From: Lineus longissimus
Lineage: Eukaryota; Nemertea; Pilidiophora; Heteronemertea; Lineidae
Length of the DNA: 64,000 bases
Direction: 5' to 3'
NCBI RefSeq assembly: GCF_910592395.1
Contig: NC_088324.1
Coordinates: 122,001 to 186,000 of the forward strand
The position numbers were made by a program, and so were the translations under genes. The stretch's first letter is position 1. The number at the start of each line of letters is the position of its first letter. Shown here one piece after another: positions 19,701 to 30,400 of the stretch. Under the pieces are notes generated by a model. It did no database searches. It was not told the origin of the DNA and saw only the letters and a list, made by a program, of their open reading frames with translations.

Positions 19701-22700
19701 AAGCATCGCCTTGCGGGAGCTTGAGTCCTTCCTCTGAATTCTGCGACGAGATGAAGAATTTTCTTTATCCTGTCTAGGGGGGGCAGCATTTTCCCTATGG
19801 CCGTAAGGAACCGAACTCCAACGTAAACGAAGTCTTGGGATGGTATGAATTCTGACTTTGTTTCGTTGATAATCCAACCTGCGGAAAATACTTTTTGCTT
19901 TAGAACCTGAAGTTGTTGCAGTAGTAGTTCCCGCGATTTGCAACGGAGTAGCCAATCGTCTAGGTAGTGATGGAGCTTGAACCCCATCACGTGAAAGGGA
20001 GCGACGAAGGCTGTGACTATCATCGTAAAAATTAGGGGTGCCGATGCCAGACCGAACGGCAGGGCCCTGAATTGATACGTCTTTCCTTCGTAATGGAATC
20101 GAAGGAAGTGTTGATAGTCTGGATGGATCGGTACATGTAAGTACGCATCCATTAAATCCATCGATATCGCCCAATCGTTGGGCTGTATCGCCGTTGCTAT
20201 AGACCTGGTGGTTTCCATCTTGAAATGAGGAACATGCAAGAAGGTGTTTAACCTGGAAAGGTCTATGATCAGCCTCCATGTCCCTGCTTTCTTGGGAACC
20301 AAGAAAACGTGGCTGTAAAAGCCGGGGGAGCATGGATCTTGAAGGACCTGGATAGCTTGCTTCTCCAGTAATGTCGCGACCTCTGCTTGGAGGGCAGAGG
20401 CCTTGACTGGGTCCTTCGGTGGCTGAACTGGGGTTGGATATATGGTAGTCGGGGGGTACGGTTGAAATCTAGTTTCACTCCGTACCTCAACATGTTTGGG
20501 ACTGGGGACCCCTTTGGGCACCAATCGTCCCAAATGTCTGCAAATTTTTGCAGACGGCCCCCGACTACCGGAGTCGGCTCCTTTTTGCGTCCGGGAGGAG
20601 AAAGGAGGGGGGAATCACCTCTTCCGGCCAGCACCCCTTGGGCGAAAGGAGTGCTTAGTCGGACCGGATCCACCCTGGTTAGAGGAAGTATTTTTCCTCT
20701 TTCCAGTCCGGCGACCCTCCGCTTCCCGTCGGAAGGATCCAGCAGGAGCAGGCTGACTAGGCGGGGTAGGCCTAGGCAGGACCTGCCTGGCGTACGGGAT
20801 TGAACCCGATGCCTGCTGGGGCCTCTCTATCTTTCTAGCGTTAGGTAGAGAGGTCTTGGCCCTCTGTGTCGCAGTGGGGGCATATAATTTGTCCCAATCT
20901 TTCTGTGCTTGAGCCGCCTCTTGTACAGAATCTGCGAACAGGAAAGAACCGTCCATAGGAGCGGTTCTTAAGGCCCCTTCCAGCTGGAGGGATCTGATGA
21001 CATTGAGAGAGCCCAGTGCGGCGTCTCTACGGAGTGGGAAGCTATTTGCTGCGGTCTTGGCGGACAGAGCAATAGCGTGCCTAATCGAATGTGACAAGGA
21101 TGTCACAAGCGATTTTGTGTCATCAGATAGTGACTCATTATCTTTTAGGGATCTGGCTACGCCAGGTTAGTGTGCTCTGCGTAGGAGAGCACCGCTAACG
21201 TGTTTTTGGCCAGACCCTCTTGTGCTCTAAGGTCTCGGTAAGCCGAGGAGGAGGTCACCCTAGGCACGAGTTTTTTCCAGCTGTACATCGTCCTTTAATA
21301 TGGAAGTCGATGCTGCAGCTGGACAGCCGGCCGAGCTGACTCGATAATAGTCAGCGCGGTACTGCCTAACGGGAGGAAGTTGTGCCGTGAACAACTTCCC
21401 CGGTTTACACCAAGCTTCCGGTCCGACTGCCGGAAGGACAGGGATGGAAGTACGTTGGTGGGCGCCTTGTGAGTCTCTGATTGTACGCTCCAAAAGTTCA
21501 GAGACTGCTACCACCGACGGGGAGGGAGGAAGGAATTCAAGTGCCCGAGTGGAGCCTTGAGAAACCTGTGGATTGGGATCCACTTCCTGTCCCCAGAGTG
21601 AAAAGGTCGGTGTTGACAAGGCTGGCAGTTCCGGCGGGGTAGGGCACAGATCCTGCGGGAGGTACGCTCTGATCAAGGATCTGAGTGTCCTCATATCCGA
21701 CAAGATACTGGCCTCCTCTGGTGACAGCTCCTCCTGATTGGGGGAGCGGTAGCCTGGCTGAGAACTCTCGTTCTCAGAAAATTCCTCTAAAATAGAGGAG
21801 TCGGATGGTGGGTATCCGATGGGACCAGGCGCACCAGAGGAACCGGAACCCTGCTCCAGATGGCTGAGTCTATCAGTAAGACCTGCTACCATCTGGATGA
21901 GCTGGGACAGTTGCTGTCCCGACTCGGGTTCCGGACCCGACGTGCGGCTTCTCTCAACGACGGGCGGTTGAGGCGAGGGTGAGCGCATAAGCGAACCCTG
22001 GAAGCCGTATGTACGGGCGAATGGGTCTTCCGGAAGCGGAAGATGCCCATATTCTGAACCAGAGTTCAGATGTCCTCTCTGCGTAGCTCGTTCCATGGGA
22101 ACGACGCCTCTGCTACGAGGAGGGGGTGGCACTTCCGGTTGGTTCCACCCAAGAGGTTGGCCAACGTAGGAAGGTGCCTGCATTTCCGGTAGGACGAAGT
22201 CCGAAACCGGAAATGCCCGTAACTCCTTCGCCGGTATGGAGCTACCGGATGCCCTTTTAGAAGGAGGTACGGAGGGCGGAAACGCTGTTACCGAAGACGC
22301 ATGGCGTTTCGGAGGTGGCGTTATAAAGTCCGGCCCTACTCTACTGTGTCCTTGAGGACTGGGGTTATTTCGCAGTAAAGACTGAGAAAAACCCCCAGTA
22401 GAGTCTTCGGTTACTGAAAAACGGGAACCCGCGTCAGTAACCGGAACTGCAATCGGCGGACCGGAAGCAGGGTGCTCCCGCGGGTACAAAGGGCTTGTAC
22501 TCGGGGGAGCGGACGACAGAGGAACCGGAAGGTTCCCCGAGGTCCGGGGTATATTAAACCCTTGGAGACTTATTGGATGTAAGTCTCCCTTGGGACCACA
22601 GACATTAATAATGTCAGATCCCGCATCCTTCGCAGCCGCGGCCGGAACCGGAATTCGGCTGACGGAAGGGGTGGTGGCGGGAGGTTTGCTAGACCTCCGG

Positions 22701-25700
22701 GTTATATGCCCGGAAACGGAACAATAGAGCGGAGAATAGCCTACTTAACTCTACCCTACCAAGATCAAGATAATGGAGCCGGGTCGACTAAGCTAGCTAA
22801 GAAAATGTCTATAATTAAATAGACTGGACAATACTAATGCCAAGATTAGTTGGGCGGTCTACTCCGTAGGTGAATGAACCCAAAAATCGTCTAGACTTGG
22901 CTGGTTGAATTTGGTTTTAAATCGAATTCACGGCAGCTTTGAAAAAACGATGTGCTTCATAGAAGCACAAGAGTAAAGACTGAATATGGCGGCATGAGAT
23001 CGGCGCGATCTCGCGGGATCGGTCAGGGCGCCGCCTGGCGGCCGAGCTGTTAACTCAGTTCTCCCTTTAGAAAATTAAAGGGATACTCTTGTGTTTGAGC
23101 CCAAATGGAGTAACATGCAAAAGTGTTCCATAGGTAAGTTTGAATGACACAAAATGGCTTATTATAAACCGCGAGATGAGAAATCGCAAAATCGCGAGAT
23201 AAGTAATCATCATTTTCTACTTCCCTCGATCACGACAATCACCATTTCTAACGCTGCTGTCCACTTCTCAATTCGATGAGAGTAGGGCCGAATACAATAC
23301 AAAGGCTACATGCACCTGCATGTTCATCTTGACCACAAGGGTTTTTGCAACTTATCAAGATATACTGTGAGTGTAATATCGCGAGGTTCAGTATGCAGTA
23401 TGAATCAAGATTATTTCCCTGTTACGCCTGGCGGCACAAGTCACCATACACATGATTGACCGATAACACAGGGCATGTACCTGGTGAACGTCTGGTCATC
23501 GCTAAAAATAGCACGGGATAGTCTGACCATCGAAAGTAGGCTATAAGTTAGGTTAAATTCCACACATCGCAGAGCGGAGTCTATTTTAATGCCGGGCAAA
23601 TCAAAACAAGGATAACTCCAGACTACAGCCTCGGTCTCATAAATGTTCGCCTTTTCAGGTTCCATAATTGCAATACATCCTCTGGCGCATGTTACTCTCA
23701 CAGAGGTTGGCATCTCGCGATTTCGCATTCCACATCTCGCGGTTTATAATTAGCCGGTAAAAATACCATTACACTTCAGTATATTGACTGAACATTGCTT
23801 GTGTTTTGATTTCGCCTATCACATGCAAACAACGCGAAAAAACCCCAATGAGAAACAAGTGAGATGTAAACGCTCTTGGATCCAAACATCTTATTAGAGT
23901 GTGCAGATCGAGATTCTGTCTTGATGAAAGAACAATGAACCACCACAACAATATGACAGTTCTAGCAATTTATCAAACAGCTCAAATTCATCAAAAAAGG
24001 GTGGAGCATATACTAGTATATGAGAACGTACCCTAGTCCATCCGTCCTTGTGAAGTCTGACAACGAAACCTCCCATCTTCAGGTCCATCATCCTACCGAA
24101 AGACACAATTGTGTTGCCTCGATATTCGTTCTTCACCTCAATGGAGAAGGAACACGCGACGTCAGAGTTGGTCGTCTTGGAGAAGACATATTTGCAGACA
24201 CCCATGAAGTCGATCATTCTGTTAAAATCGTCGTAACGATGGTAATGGGGATCTCCCCAAGCCTTGCAGGTGCAGATTTCTAGTGGATAAAACAGACGGA
24301 GAGCTACACTTAGTATACATCAAACATCAATAATCTACATGCATCAATTTGTGCTGGGAGACACTCAACTTCGCTACATAGTTTGGAATCAAATGAGTCT
24401 AAACACGCCTGATATACAATTTGACTTACCGTTATGATGCACCGATAATTGAATACATGTCGTTTGGATGAACAACTTTCAAGAGCAACACTTCGAGAAC
24501 CAAGATAAAGTTTTAACGCGTTGTATCATTTCTACAGAGGCATTTTTATCGGTGTATTCCTGTTTCGCCTATTCCTGTTCCGCCTATTCCTGTTTCGCCT
24601 ATTCCTGTTTCGCCTAATTCCTGTTTCGCCTATTCAAATGTATTGCTAACCTCCCCACAGACGTAGGAATATGAACCGTCCCTTACTGACCGACCAAACC
24701 CGAGGAGAGCCACATATGTACGCATTGAAACAATACGTCAATGGAGAGAGGGACATAATGAGTTACGTTGATGCCATCAGTTACCTTGTCTGACATAATA
24801 TCATGATATGTATTTTCCACCTTGTTTGACTTTATATGTGCTGTACCTACATGTATATTATGACATGGGTTTTACAGCTGATTTTGATCAAATAATTATG
24901 AGAATGTACAATATTATGTATTTTTATCAAAAACTCATGAATTCAGTTTTCATAAAATAAACGACTGCTTTACTCTACTTAATCTATTAGTTTTTACTGT
25001 GTGTCAGTATGGTCCTATGGTCCTATGGTCAAATAAGTCCCGGACTGTCCCCGCTTTCAAGGTGACTCTTTCAAAACGGTCATGGCATAACAAAGTTGAT
25101 GGCATTTGATTAGTCAAATTGTGATCACATCGTTAACATCATCCAATTGTCCCCTCACATTTTCCCCATAAAATGGACATGCATCCCTAAGGTTCCCCGT
25201 GGGAGAGTCGATTTATTGTAGGGGTACTGGAAAGTAGGCGAAACAGGAATAGGCGAAACAGGAATAGGCGAAACAGGAATTTTGTAGGCGAAACAGGAAT
25301 AGGCGAAACAGGAATAGGCGAAACAGGCATAAACCTTTTTATCACTAATCAATTAGTTCGTTATTGGTTATTCAAACTCAATTCCAAAGACGGACTTACT
25401 TTCTGTACAACTCTTCAATCTGAGATCCCATGATTTCGGTGGAGTACAACCTGAAGTGAAGGAAAACAAGAAAATGTGTATTTAGCCTCGAGGTTAAGAA
25501 CGAACACCTCTTGATGAGTGATCGAAATTAGAATGTCATGTAACATCTCCAAGCAAAGCTGAATGTAGATAGACAGTAGTGACTACGTGGCTTCGGTAAT
25601 GTTAACAACTGCTTGCCTTGAACCAGACTTTTCCCTTCAGTGTTTTGTCTATTCTATCATCGTCTCTGAACAGCGTACAGGCTACACTACATCTGACAAA

Positions 25701-26716
25701 CTATTTAATGTATCAACAAATCATTTGATGTACGAGCACTTTTTCAGATTGAACATCTTGGAATCCATAATTTGAAATTTAAGGATTCGGAATTAAGGCT
25801 TCGGTGAATTATATCTTTTTACATTGAATATCCTCCAATATAATGAACTATACTTACGAGCAACACAGTCTCCTTTCTTCAACATGTCAGAAGGTTTACA
25901 CCCTGAAGGTAAAATTTGAACGGAATAACTTTTATACTCTGGCTTTTCCAAATATATCTCCAAAAGGATATATGAACTTCATTAATATAATTATCAGGTC
26001 GGAGTATACATTCTAACATTAAAACCTAACCATCATCACATTCACAACCACGAAAATCTTAATGACTGCCACCAACGGTCCTTGGATGTCGAGGCCAAGG
26101 ACCACGGCACTAGTATCTCCCAGGCTTCATCATCAGTAATCGTAATCGTGCGTTTGTTATTATACAGTTATTGAGATAAGACATACATACTGTCCACACA
26201 TCGTTTGGTCGGGATGTTCCATAACTGAGACTCGGTGCACCCTAGAGAAAAAGGTAAAGCATTAAACGACAATTAATGGTTACGAAACTTCATTCAGCTT
26301 AGAATGGATTCAATTTAGAATCCACCCAGTGATTGTGTATTAATGTACAAACTCATGGCTTAAGGAATTCACACCGCACTTGCGCGTCACTCTATCATGA
26401 ATGAGATCGCGATGGTTGAGTAGCTTTGGCAAAGCCTTTGGTGAGGTCGCATCCAAAAAGCGAGTGCAGATAATGAAAACGAGTTGCAACGCATTTAAAA
26501 TACAACACTGTTTTACCACAGTCGAGCTGCCTCAAGAGGATAAACTACAGAAAGACAGATATATTTAAAAGGATAAGTGCTATGTTGTAGGCTAATCCTG
26601 TGATGTCTCATACTAACTCGGTGTGCAGATTTTCTTGGTGTTATCCCAGATCTCCTCTGGAGCGCAGCGGTTGACACATTTATCCCCCGTCCATCTCTTT
26701 GCAACATTTGTGCATT
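16427..26716 (-). CDS. Host VWD-repeat gene, unit IV (incomplete, 6 exons)
   Basis: The most downstream unit of the minus-strand host gene. Exons in transcription order: 26618-26716, 26191-26241, 25858-25902, 25400-25450, 24032-24279 and 16427-16770. The intron before the last exon holds the 6.3 kb DIRS insertion. The intron between 25400 and 24279 holds a 785 bp DNA transposon. After 16427 the next intron is cut at 16327 by E1, so the C8, TIL and EGF-like exons of this unit would lie beyond E1's left end, if they exist. Exon sequences are open and splice sites are retained. It encodes Cys-rich loops followed by a VWD domain of a secreted mucin-like or zonadhesin/Fcgbp-like protein. Confidence 0.8.
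16857..17048 (+). repeat. DIRS inverted terminal repeat (downstream end)
   Basis: Nearly identical to the reverse complement of 22967-23157. A 22 bp asymmetric extension (16835-16856) containing 'aagaaatgg' lies outside it, as expected for the unequal ends of DIRS elements. Confidence 0.93.
17094..17191. repeat. DIRS internal complementary region
   Basis: The first part is the reverse complement (with a few mismatches) of the left end including its extension. The second part, from about 17150 ('cattttgtgtcattcaaac'), matches the reverse complement of the right end. The two are joined head to tail. In the DIRS replication model this region templates the junction of the circular intermediate. 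Confidence 0.9.
17192..17621. other. DIRS non-coding stretch downstream of the recombinase ORF
   Basis: No conserved ORF or domain seen. It lies between the internal complementary region and the recombinase stop, so it is probably 3' untranslated sequence of the element. Confidence 0.6.
17622..20333 (-). CDS. DIRS tyrosine recombinase (functional part ~17622-18720)
   Basis: 903-codon open frame, but only the last ~365 residues look like a protein domain; the upstream part overlaps the RT/RNase H gene in another frame. Catalytic pattern: Arg in 'ATAQRRSELHAL', His-x-x-Arg in 'SAHEVRALATSW', and nucleophile Tyr in 'FSRFYLRD'. The N-terminal core-binding part begins about 'LDVYQGKWSTFTSWC'. By family it integrates the circular DNA form by site-specific-type recombination, without target duplication. 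All key residues are present and the frame is open to its stop, so this gene may be intact. Expression probably uses overlap or internal initiation. Confidence 0.9.
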   Translation of the reverse strand: MLPRLLQPRFLGSQESRDMEADHRPFQVKHLLACSSFQDGNHQVYSNGDTAQRLGDIDGFNGCVLTCTDPSRLSTLPSIPLRRKDVSIQGPAVRSGIGTPNFYDDSHSLRRSLSRDGVQAPSLPRRLATPLQIAGTTTATTSGSKAKSIFRRLDYQRNKVRIHTIPRLRLRWSSVPYGHRENAAPPRQDKENSSSRRRIQRKDSSSRKAMLEPFGTSEFGSRPNPPWPSIYASHPDVSNVSMETPQGPIRQVGIDTSIPTQERLELLGVGDSSPKRCRSCSTAPRSVPVHRCFSTRVGSTSEQRGHVHKGSMDKGGDHSFNKYIGNEGCPSCREGSFPSPEESESNPVLRQFYSSSICQETGRHKVRHSLPANLGALPSLCRPWSIDMCQTHTGQTQHPCRRPVPSEQTSSDRVDTPSGGCRRPLSPLAISEGRSVRHQAEQSPSHLLLSTSGRRGPGSRQPYSLLGRAERICVSTPPSHPTSPEQDLDQPPGENNSHRTLLAKSGLVPSLAGAPDRPPQESSYLEAPPVAPPGEMLPPEPWIFQVSRLELIQLHLHQRGFSDIAVKRMSAPQRGSTLDVYQGKWSTFTSWCRENGVNPISPSIYRLVDFLIELFTERQISVTAIKGYKSAIASTLRVLSTWDLRWEDQITPLFRGMLLERPRPVHNTPKWDLSVVLKVLMRHPFEPMSISSMKYLTLKTVFLVALATAQRRSELHALSFKKLAFREGGEVILAFIPGFLAKNQGPAASRPPVTIPSLSGTISYDLPDRTLCPVRALKFYINRTKPPGIRQGRERLFLSYKEGNKREIAAATISRWIVETIRLSYNTLKTSSDLRALANISAHEVRALATSWANYRGVALQEVVSAACWSNHSTFSRFYLRDVSFLVDGMHTIGPIVSAGHVV
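18512..20533 (-). CDS. DIRS reverse transcriptase / RNase H / methylase-like region
   Basis: 673 aa. RT motifs: 'WRLIIDLSRLN', 'AISMDLMDAYLHVPI', 'FRALPFGLASAPLIFT', and catalytic 'HHYLDDWLLRC' (YxDD type). RNase H follows, beginning 'VSLFTDASLLGWGAHL', with 'LEMKAVLLAVRAL' and 'LFSDNSTVVAYV'. The segment 'FPPLPLIQPVLNKI' to 'APCWPNQAWFPALLELL' corresponds to the region that DIRS literature describes as methyltransferase-like; I am less sure of that label. The C-terminal third overlaps the recombinase frame. No internal stop, so it may be functional. Confidence 0.92.
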   Translation of the reverse strand: MGRLVPKGVPSPKHVEVRSETRFQPYPPTTIYPTPVQPPKDPVKASALQAEVATLLEKQAIQVLQDPCSPGFYSHVFLVPKKAGTWRLIIDLSRLNTFLHVPHFKMETTRSIATAIQPNDWAISMDLMDAYLHVPIHPDYQHFLRFHYEGKTYQFRALPFGLASAPLIFTMIVTAFVAPFHVMGFKLHHYLDDWLLRCKSRELLLQQLQVLKQKVFSAGWIINETKSEFIPSQDFVYVGVRFLTAIGKMLPPLDRIKKILHLVAEFRGRTQAPARRCLSLLGLLNSAADQIPLGRLYMRPIQMFLMSLWKPHRDPLDKLVLIPQYLLKNVWNFWESETRLQSGVDLAPPPPEVSLFTDASLLGWGAHLNNGDMSIRGLWTREETILSINILEMKAVLLAVRALSLHLKNRRVTLFSDNSTVVAYVRRQGGTKSGILCQLTWELYHLCADLGVSICARHIPGKRNILADALSRQNKLVQTEWTLHQEVVDDLCRLWQSPKVDLFATRLNNRLPIYYSPLPDEEALEVDSLTASWVGLNAYAFPPLPLIQPVLNKILTSHPVRITLIAPCWPNQAWFPALLELLIDHPRSLPTWKHLLWHPLGRCYHQNPGFFKFHAWNLSSCISTREAFRTSLSSACPHLKGGLPLMCIKESGLPSLPGAGRTELIRSLPLYTD
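20615..22489 (-). pseudogene. DIRS gag-like region, frameshifted
   Basis: The 409-codon ORF 21260-22489 is Pro/Ser/Gly-rich, with a predicted coiled coil 'LSQLIQMVAGLTDRLSHLEQ'. It ends 'LEKTRA'. Coding-like sequence continues in a second frame through ~21150 (region 'SSSAYRDLRAQEGLAKN') and then, after stops, in a third frame at 20615-21106 ('LRTAPMDGSFLFADSVQEA', a motif I associate with DIRS gag). So at least two frameshifts separate parts of one protein. By family it would package element RNA. Confidence 0.7.
22490..22966. other. DIRS 5' non-coding region
   Basis: Lies between the upstream inverted terminal repeat and the gag-like ORF. GC-rich near the ORF, AT-richer toward the repeat. 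No additional gene or clear promoter motif seen. Confidence 0.55.
22967..23157 (-). repeat. DIRS inverted terminal repeat (upstream end)
   Basis: Reverse complement of 16857-17048 over ~190 bp, including the GC-rich palindromic part 'gatcggcgcgatc'. It abuts host sequence 'cttattataaacc' at 23158. Confidence 0.93.
23158..23753. mobile_element. Old MITE-like inverted-repeat element (unit IV copy)
   Basis: The ends form a ~42 bp imperfect inverted repeat: start 'cttattataaaccgcgag', end complementary 'ctcgcggtttataattag'. The same element occupies the same intron in unit III, and left-truncated copies occupy units I and II, so it predates the unit duplications. The ~95-codon minus ORF inside (23441-23728) is not supported as an exon. 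Confidence 0.7.
24032..24279 (-). CDS. VWD domain, N-terminal exon (unit IV)
   Basis: 248 bp; acceptor 'ccactag', donor GTACGT. Encodes 'ICTCKAWGDPHYHRYDDF' (the canonical GDPHY start of VWD), 'RMIDFMGVCKYVFSK' and ends 'HKDGWTR'. Phase joins to exon 16427-16770 across the DIRS-containing intron. Confidence 0.88.
24551..25335. mobile_element. 785 bp non-autonomous DNA transposon with 8 bp target duplication
   Basis: Absent from the same intron in units I-III, which read 'catttttatcactaatc'. Here TTTTTATC occurs on both sides (24543-24550 and 25336-25343). The termini are inverted repeats beginning GGTxxATxCCTGTTTCGCC, with several tandem ~15 bp copies of 'ttcctgtttcgcc' at each end. No transposase ORF. 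An 8 bp duplication fits hAT- or P-like superfamilies; the family is not determined. Confidence 0.88.
25400..26716 (-). CDS. Four small Cys-rich exons (unit IV)
   Basis: Exons 26618-26716, 26191-26241, 25858-25902 and 25400-25450 encode short loops of the form C-x-W-x-C: 'CTNVAKRWTGDKC', 'CTESQLWNIPTKRC', 'CKPSDMLKKGDC', 'CTPPKSWDLRLKSC'. Each begins with two bases and ends with one base of split codons, so any one could be skipped or duplicated in frame. Together they form a TIL/EGF-like spacer before the VWD domain. Confidence 0.75.
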
Positions 26717-27259
26717 CTTGAAGAAAAAGGAAGTTAATTACTGGCAGTGAAAACCTCTTCCTCTCCCTAGTTAATGTTTAATCTTTCAACAGAAAAACAC
26801 TTGAAACTTATAAACTTTAGTGCACCCTTTCGGTCGTGTGGATGGAGATCCGTTTGCAATATCGTTTATGAAGGAAAATGATAACCGGTTAAGAAGACAC
26901 GCAAAGGGATGGCAAATTTGGCAAAAATATTGGCCTTTGTAGGGATGAACCAAAGGACGTTCCGATGCTTGTATAGATAACTGCAGCATATGAAAGATGC
27001 TAAGGTACGCACTTCGTGGAAACAGAGTTTTGTAAAGAAAACTAATGGTATCATTTGGATGGGATGTATAGGGGCCAGGAAAACATATTACAGATACTCT
27101 AAACATGTTGACATAACCATGGAAAGCACATGACTGATGGTCCCAGACGACCTTCGTGGCGTCTGCTGGCGAGTTTATACTAGTCACGAGGTGATATATC
27201 AAGCTCGTTTCCACAGGTGAGGTGTCATTTATAACGGCACCCATACTTGCTGCACTTAC

Positions 27260-27452
27260 GTTTCGTGCATTTGAATCCATCTCCTTGGTATCTTTTCTTG
27301 CAGACACAGGTATATACCCCTTTGTCTCCAGGTCTGCATACAGCATCCTTGCCACAAGGTTTAAGCTCACTGGACCCTAGCTTGGCGACTGATCCTACTT
27401 TGATACACTTGTAGAGTGTCGTGCAGTCGGAGCTTATGCGCTCATCACCAAT
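27260..27452 (-). CDS. EGF-like exon (unit III)
   Basis: 193 bp; acceptor 'ctatcag', donor GTAAGT. Encodes 'IGDERISSDCTTLYKC' and the Cys-rich 'CGKDAVCRPGDKGVYTC', 'CKKRYQGDGFKC', the spacing of an EGF-like module. This copy has Val for Gly after 'YTC' compared with units I and II. Confidence 0.8.
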
Positions 27453-30400
27453 CTGATAGGTAAAAAGAATTGTTGACAATATCAGCATATGCAGAACAAT
27501 GAAAAGCCCCACTACATGCTCTGGTCTCTTTAATCCTGATGAGCTTACGTCATACCGAAAAAGAGACGAAGCAAAGTCCATATAGTCTTTTCCTCATAAG
27601 AGTAGCAATATAAGCAGAAGTACTTATCAAATGGTTGATGAAGGTAACATTGTCTTAGACGGCGAGGGGGGCGATTTCTTCGTTTATGCAGTTTAGGGTG
27701 AAGAGTTAGACACGATCTGACTCAGTAAGGTTCTACTCATTACCCACCGTGTAATAGTTTTTGTCTGCATCCCAACAGCCACATGACTGCTCGGGGACAC
27801 ACGAATCACCATCTCGGATGAAGCCTTTACTACACTTGCAGCCTTCCATCAACTCATCCTCACAGAAGATTGGTTCGGGCTTGATACACGTCGGTTGGCA
27901 CGGACGCATCTTTGATTCATATACGCTGTTAGCAGGGCACTTCATTGCTGGAAAATGACATTGATATTAATCGTATATTAACAGTAAAAAGAGAACAAGG
28001 TAGAGACCATTCGATAATGAAGTGAAAACTGTGATGATAGTTTTAACGTCTTCATGCTTGTTTTAAGGATGTCAGGAAAGGTCTCATCATTTACAATGGC
28101 CTCACATCAGAGCCACTGCCCAAACACCAGAATCACACAACACGAGTCAATGGACGCAGGCGCTGACCAAACACAAGATCCCCAAGAGCCAATTTACTCG
28201 GGTTGAAGTCAGACGCTCTTGGCATTTACCAGATCCTAGAGCCAATGGACCCACTCCAGATGCACTGGAACAACGCTAGCACCACTTGCTCCACACCGAA
28301 GCCAAATGGTTCTTGATTTTCGAACTTCTGTGACCAGTTGCTGTAGGCATAGCGTGACCTCAGGAATATTCCCCAATCAAATTGAGGGTTACAAGGCTAG
28401 AACTTCATTGGTTCCATTTTGATATTCGACAAGCAATCGGAAGGCCATTATTGTAGATTTGCAGCCAAAGCATCTTTTTGAAAAGCAGAATCAGTCAAAC
28501 TTACGACAGAATGTGGTTGTTCTCCAAACCTTCGAAGGTTGGTAACCATTCAACTGACATTCGCTGGCGAATTCTCCCACATCAGCGCATATCACTTCTT
28601 TAATGGACTCGGGTTTGTCCACAAAAGCGCAAGCATCTATCTTGCAAGCAGCAAAGGCTGACTTCCAGTCTACCTTTCCGCTCTTGATGCACTCTGCGAA
28701 TGGTCCAGTGGTTGACTTGATGTAACCGCAGTACGTGTCTGATGCAATGAGGGCATTGTTCTTATCCGAACATTTGATGACAGGATCCTCGCTCTTCTTA
28801 CAGCTAAAGGATCAACACTATTAAATTCGACTTCTATTTAGAATGAATGCAAAAATCTGCTATATGGTAAGACTTCCAAATTCATCTTACCTCTCTGGAC
28901 GAACTATTCGAAAGGATATCACGAATAAGCTGTCGCCCACCTGTCTTATTTGAATGTGACGGTACTCATGACCGCAAGTAAAGGCTATCTGTTTGTATTC
29001 AACAAAGGGCGAATACTATTCTAAACCTTTCGATGTAATTCTGACATCGGTTGAATATTGCAGGATCCGGATTCAGATAAGACATAGTGTGGTTTGTTAT
29101 GTATGTTATCAAGTTTTTATAAAGACCTACTTGATGTTATCAAGCATAGAACTTATTATTTTCAAGGTAAACAACCGATTTCTTTTGTTTTATTTGATCA
29201 TATTTCGAACGGCTTGTTTGAAACATACACTTACGTAACTAATGGCACATCCGAGTCATCGGGAACCTGATAATTATTGAAGCTAGTCAAGGCATCTGCC
29301 ATTCCATCGCAGTCACCACACATTCCAGTAAGCTTTCCAGCACCTCCATACTGCCAGTGGCCAAGAGATGTCACAATACCTCCATATTGACCACCGAATG
29401 ACAAAGCGAAGGAACAGGTTGGCACTGATATCTTAAAGTCGTTGGCTCCAGATTTTGTGGCACTGAGAGTATGTCCGCCTTTGAGTTTGAGGTTAAAGGG
29501 CATTCTTTGTGTGAGGCCACTGACCTGCAGAACAAAGTTGTGCTGACTTGTTAGAGAGTGATGCAATGCCCCATATAACTGGCTAACATAAATTGTTAGA
29601 TTAGTCGATGGTTGTATCGCAACTTCTGTTTGTTCAAAAATGGCTTATTATAAACCGCGAGATGAGAAATCGCGAAATCGCGAGATAAGCAATCATCATT
29701 TTCTACTTCCCTCGATCATGACAATCACCATTTCTAACGCTGCTGTCCTCTTCTCAATTCGATGAGAGTAGGGCCAAATACAATACAAAGGCTACATGCA
29801 ACTGCACGTTCATCTTGACCACAAGGGTTTTTGCAACTTATCAAGATATACTGTGATATAATATCGCGAGGTTCAGTATGCAGTATGAATCAGGATTATT
29901 TTCCCGTTAGGCCTGGCGGCACAAGTCACCATACACATGATTGACCGATAACACAGGGCATGTACCTGGTGAACGTTTGGTCATCGCCAAAAATAGCGCA
30001 GGATAGTCTGACCATCGAAAGTAGGCTATAAGTTAGGTTAAATTCCACACATCGCAGAGCGGAGTCTATTTCATTTGGCCAATCAAAACAGGGATAACTC
30101 CAGACTACAGCCTCGGTCTCATAAATGTTCGCCTTTTCAGGTTCCATATTTGCAATACATCCTCTGGCGCATGTTACTCTCACAGAGGTTGGCATCTCAA
30201 GATTTCGCATTCCGCATCTCGCAGTTTATAATTAGCCGGTAAAAATACCATTACACTTCAGTATATTGACTGAACATTGCTTGTATTTTGATTTCGCCTA
30301 TCACATTCAAATAACGCGAAAAAACCCCAATGAGAAACAAGTGAGATGTTAACGCTCTTGGATCCAAACATCTTATTAGAGTGTGCAGATCGAGATTCTG

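Larger units (their letters stand above)
16835..23157 (-). mobile_element. DIRS-type tyrosine-recombinase retrotransposon
   Basis: Coding strand is minus: gag-like region, then reverse transcriptase/RNase H, then overlapping tyrosine recombinase. It has inverted terminal repeats of ~190 bp and an internal complementary region (17094-17191), the hallmark of DIRS elements. The empty site is visible in unit III: 'ttcaaaaatggcttatta' at 29634-29651. Here the element separates 'gaaaaatg' from 'cttatta' without a target duplication. A short shared 'aaaatg(g)' at both edges makes the exact breakpoints ambiguous by up to 7 bp. Length ~6.3 kb. Confidence 0.95.

Noticed and set aside
23441-23728. ~95-codon ORF conserved in three host units
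   Set aside because: It lies inside an old inverted-repeat element in an intron. The introns are as similar as the exons, so conservation is not informative; no splice sites or domain were seen.
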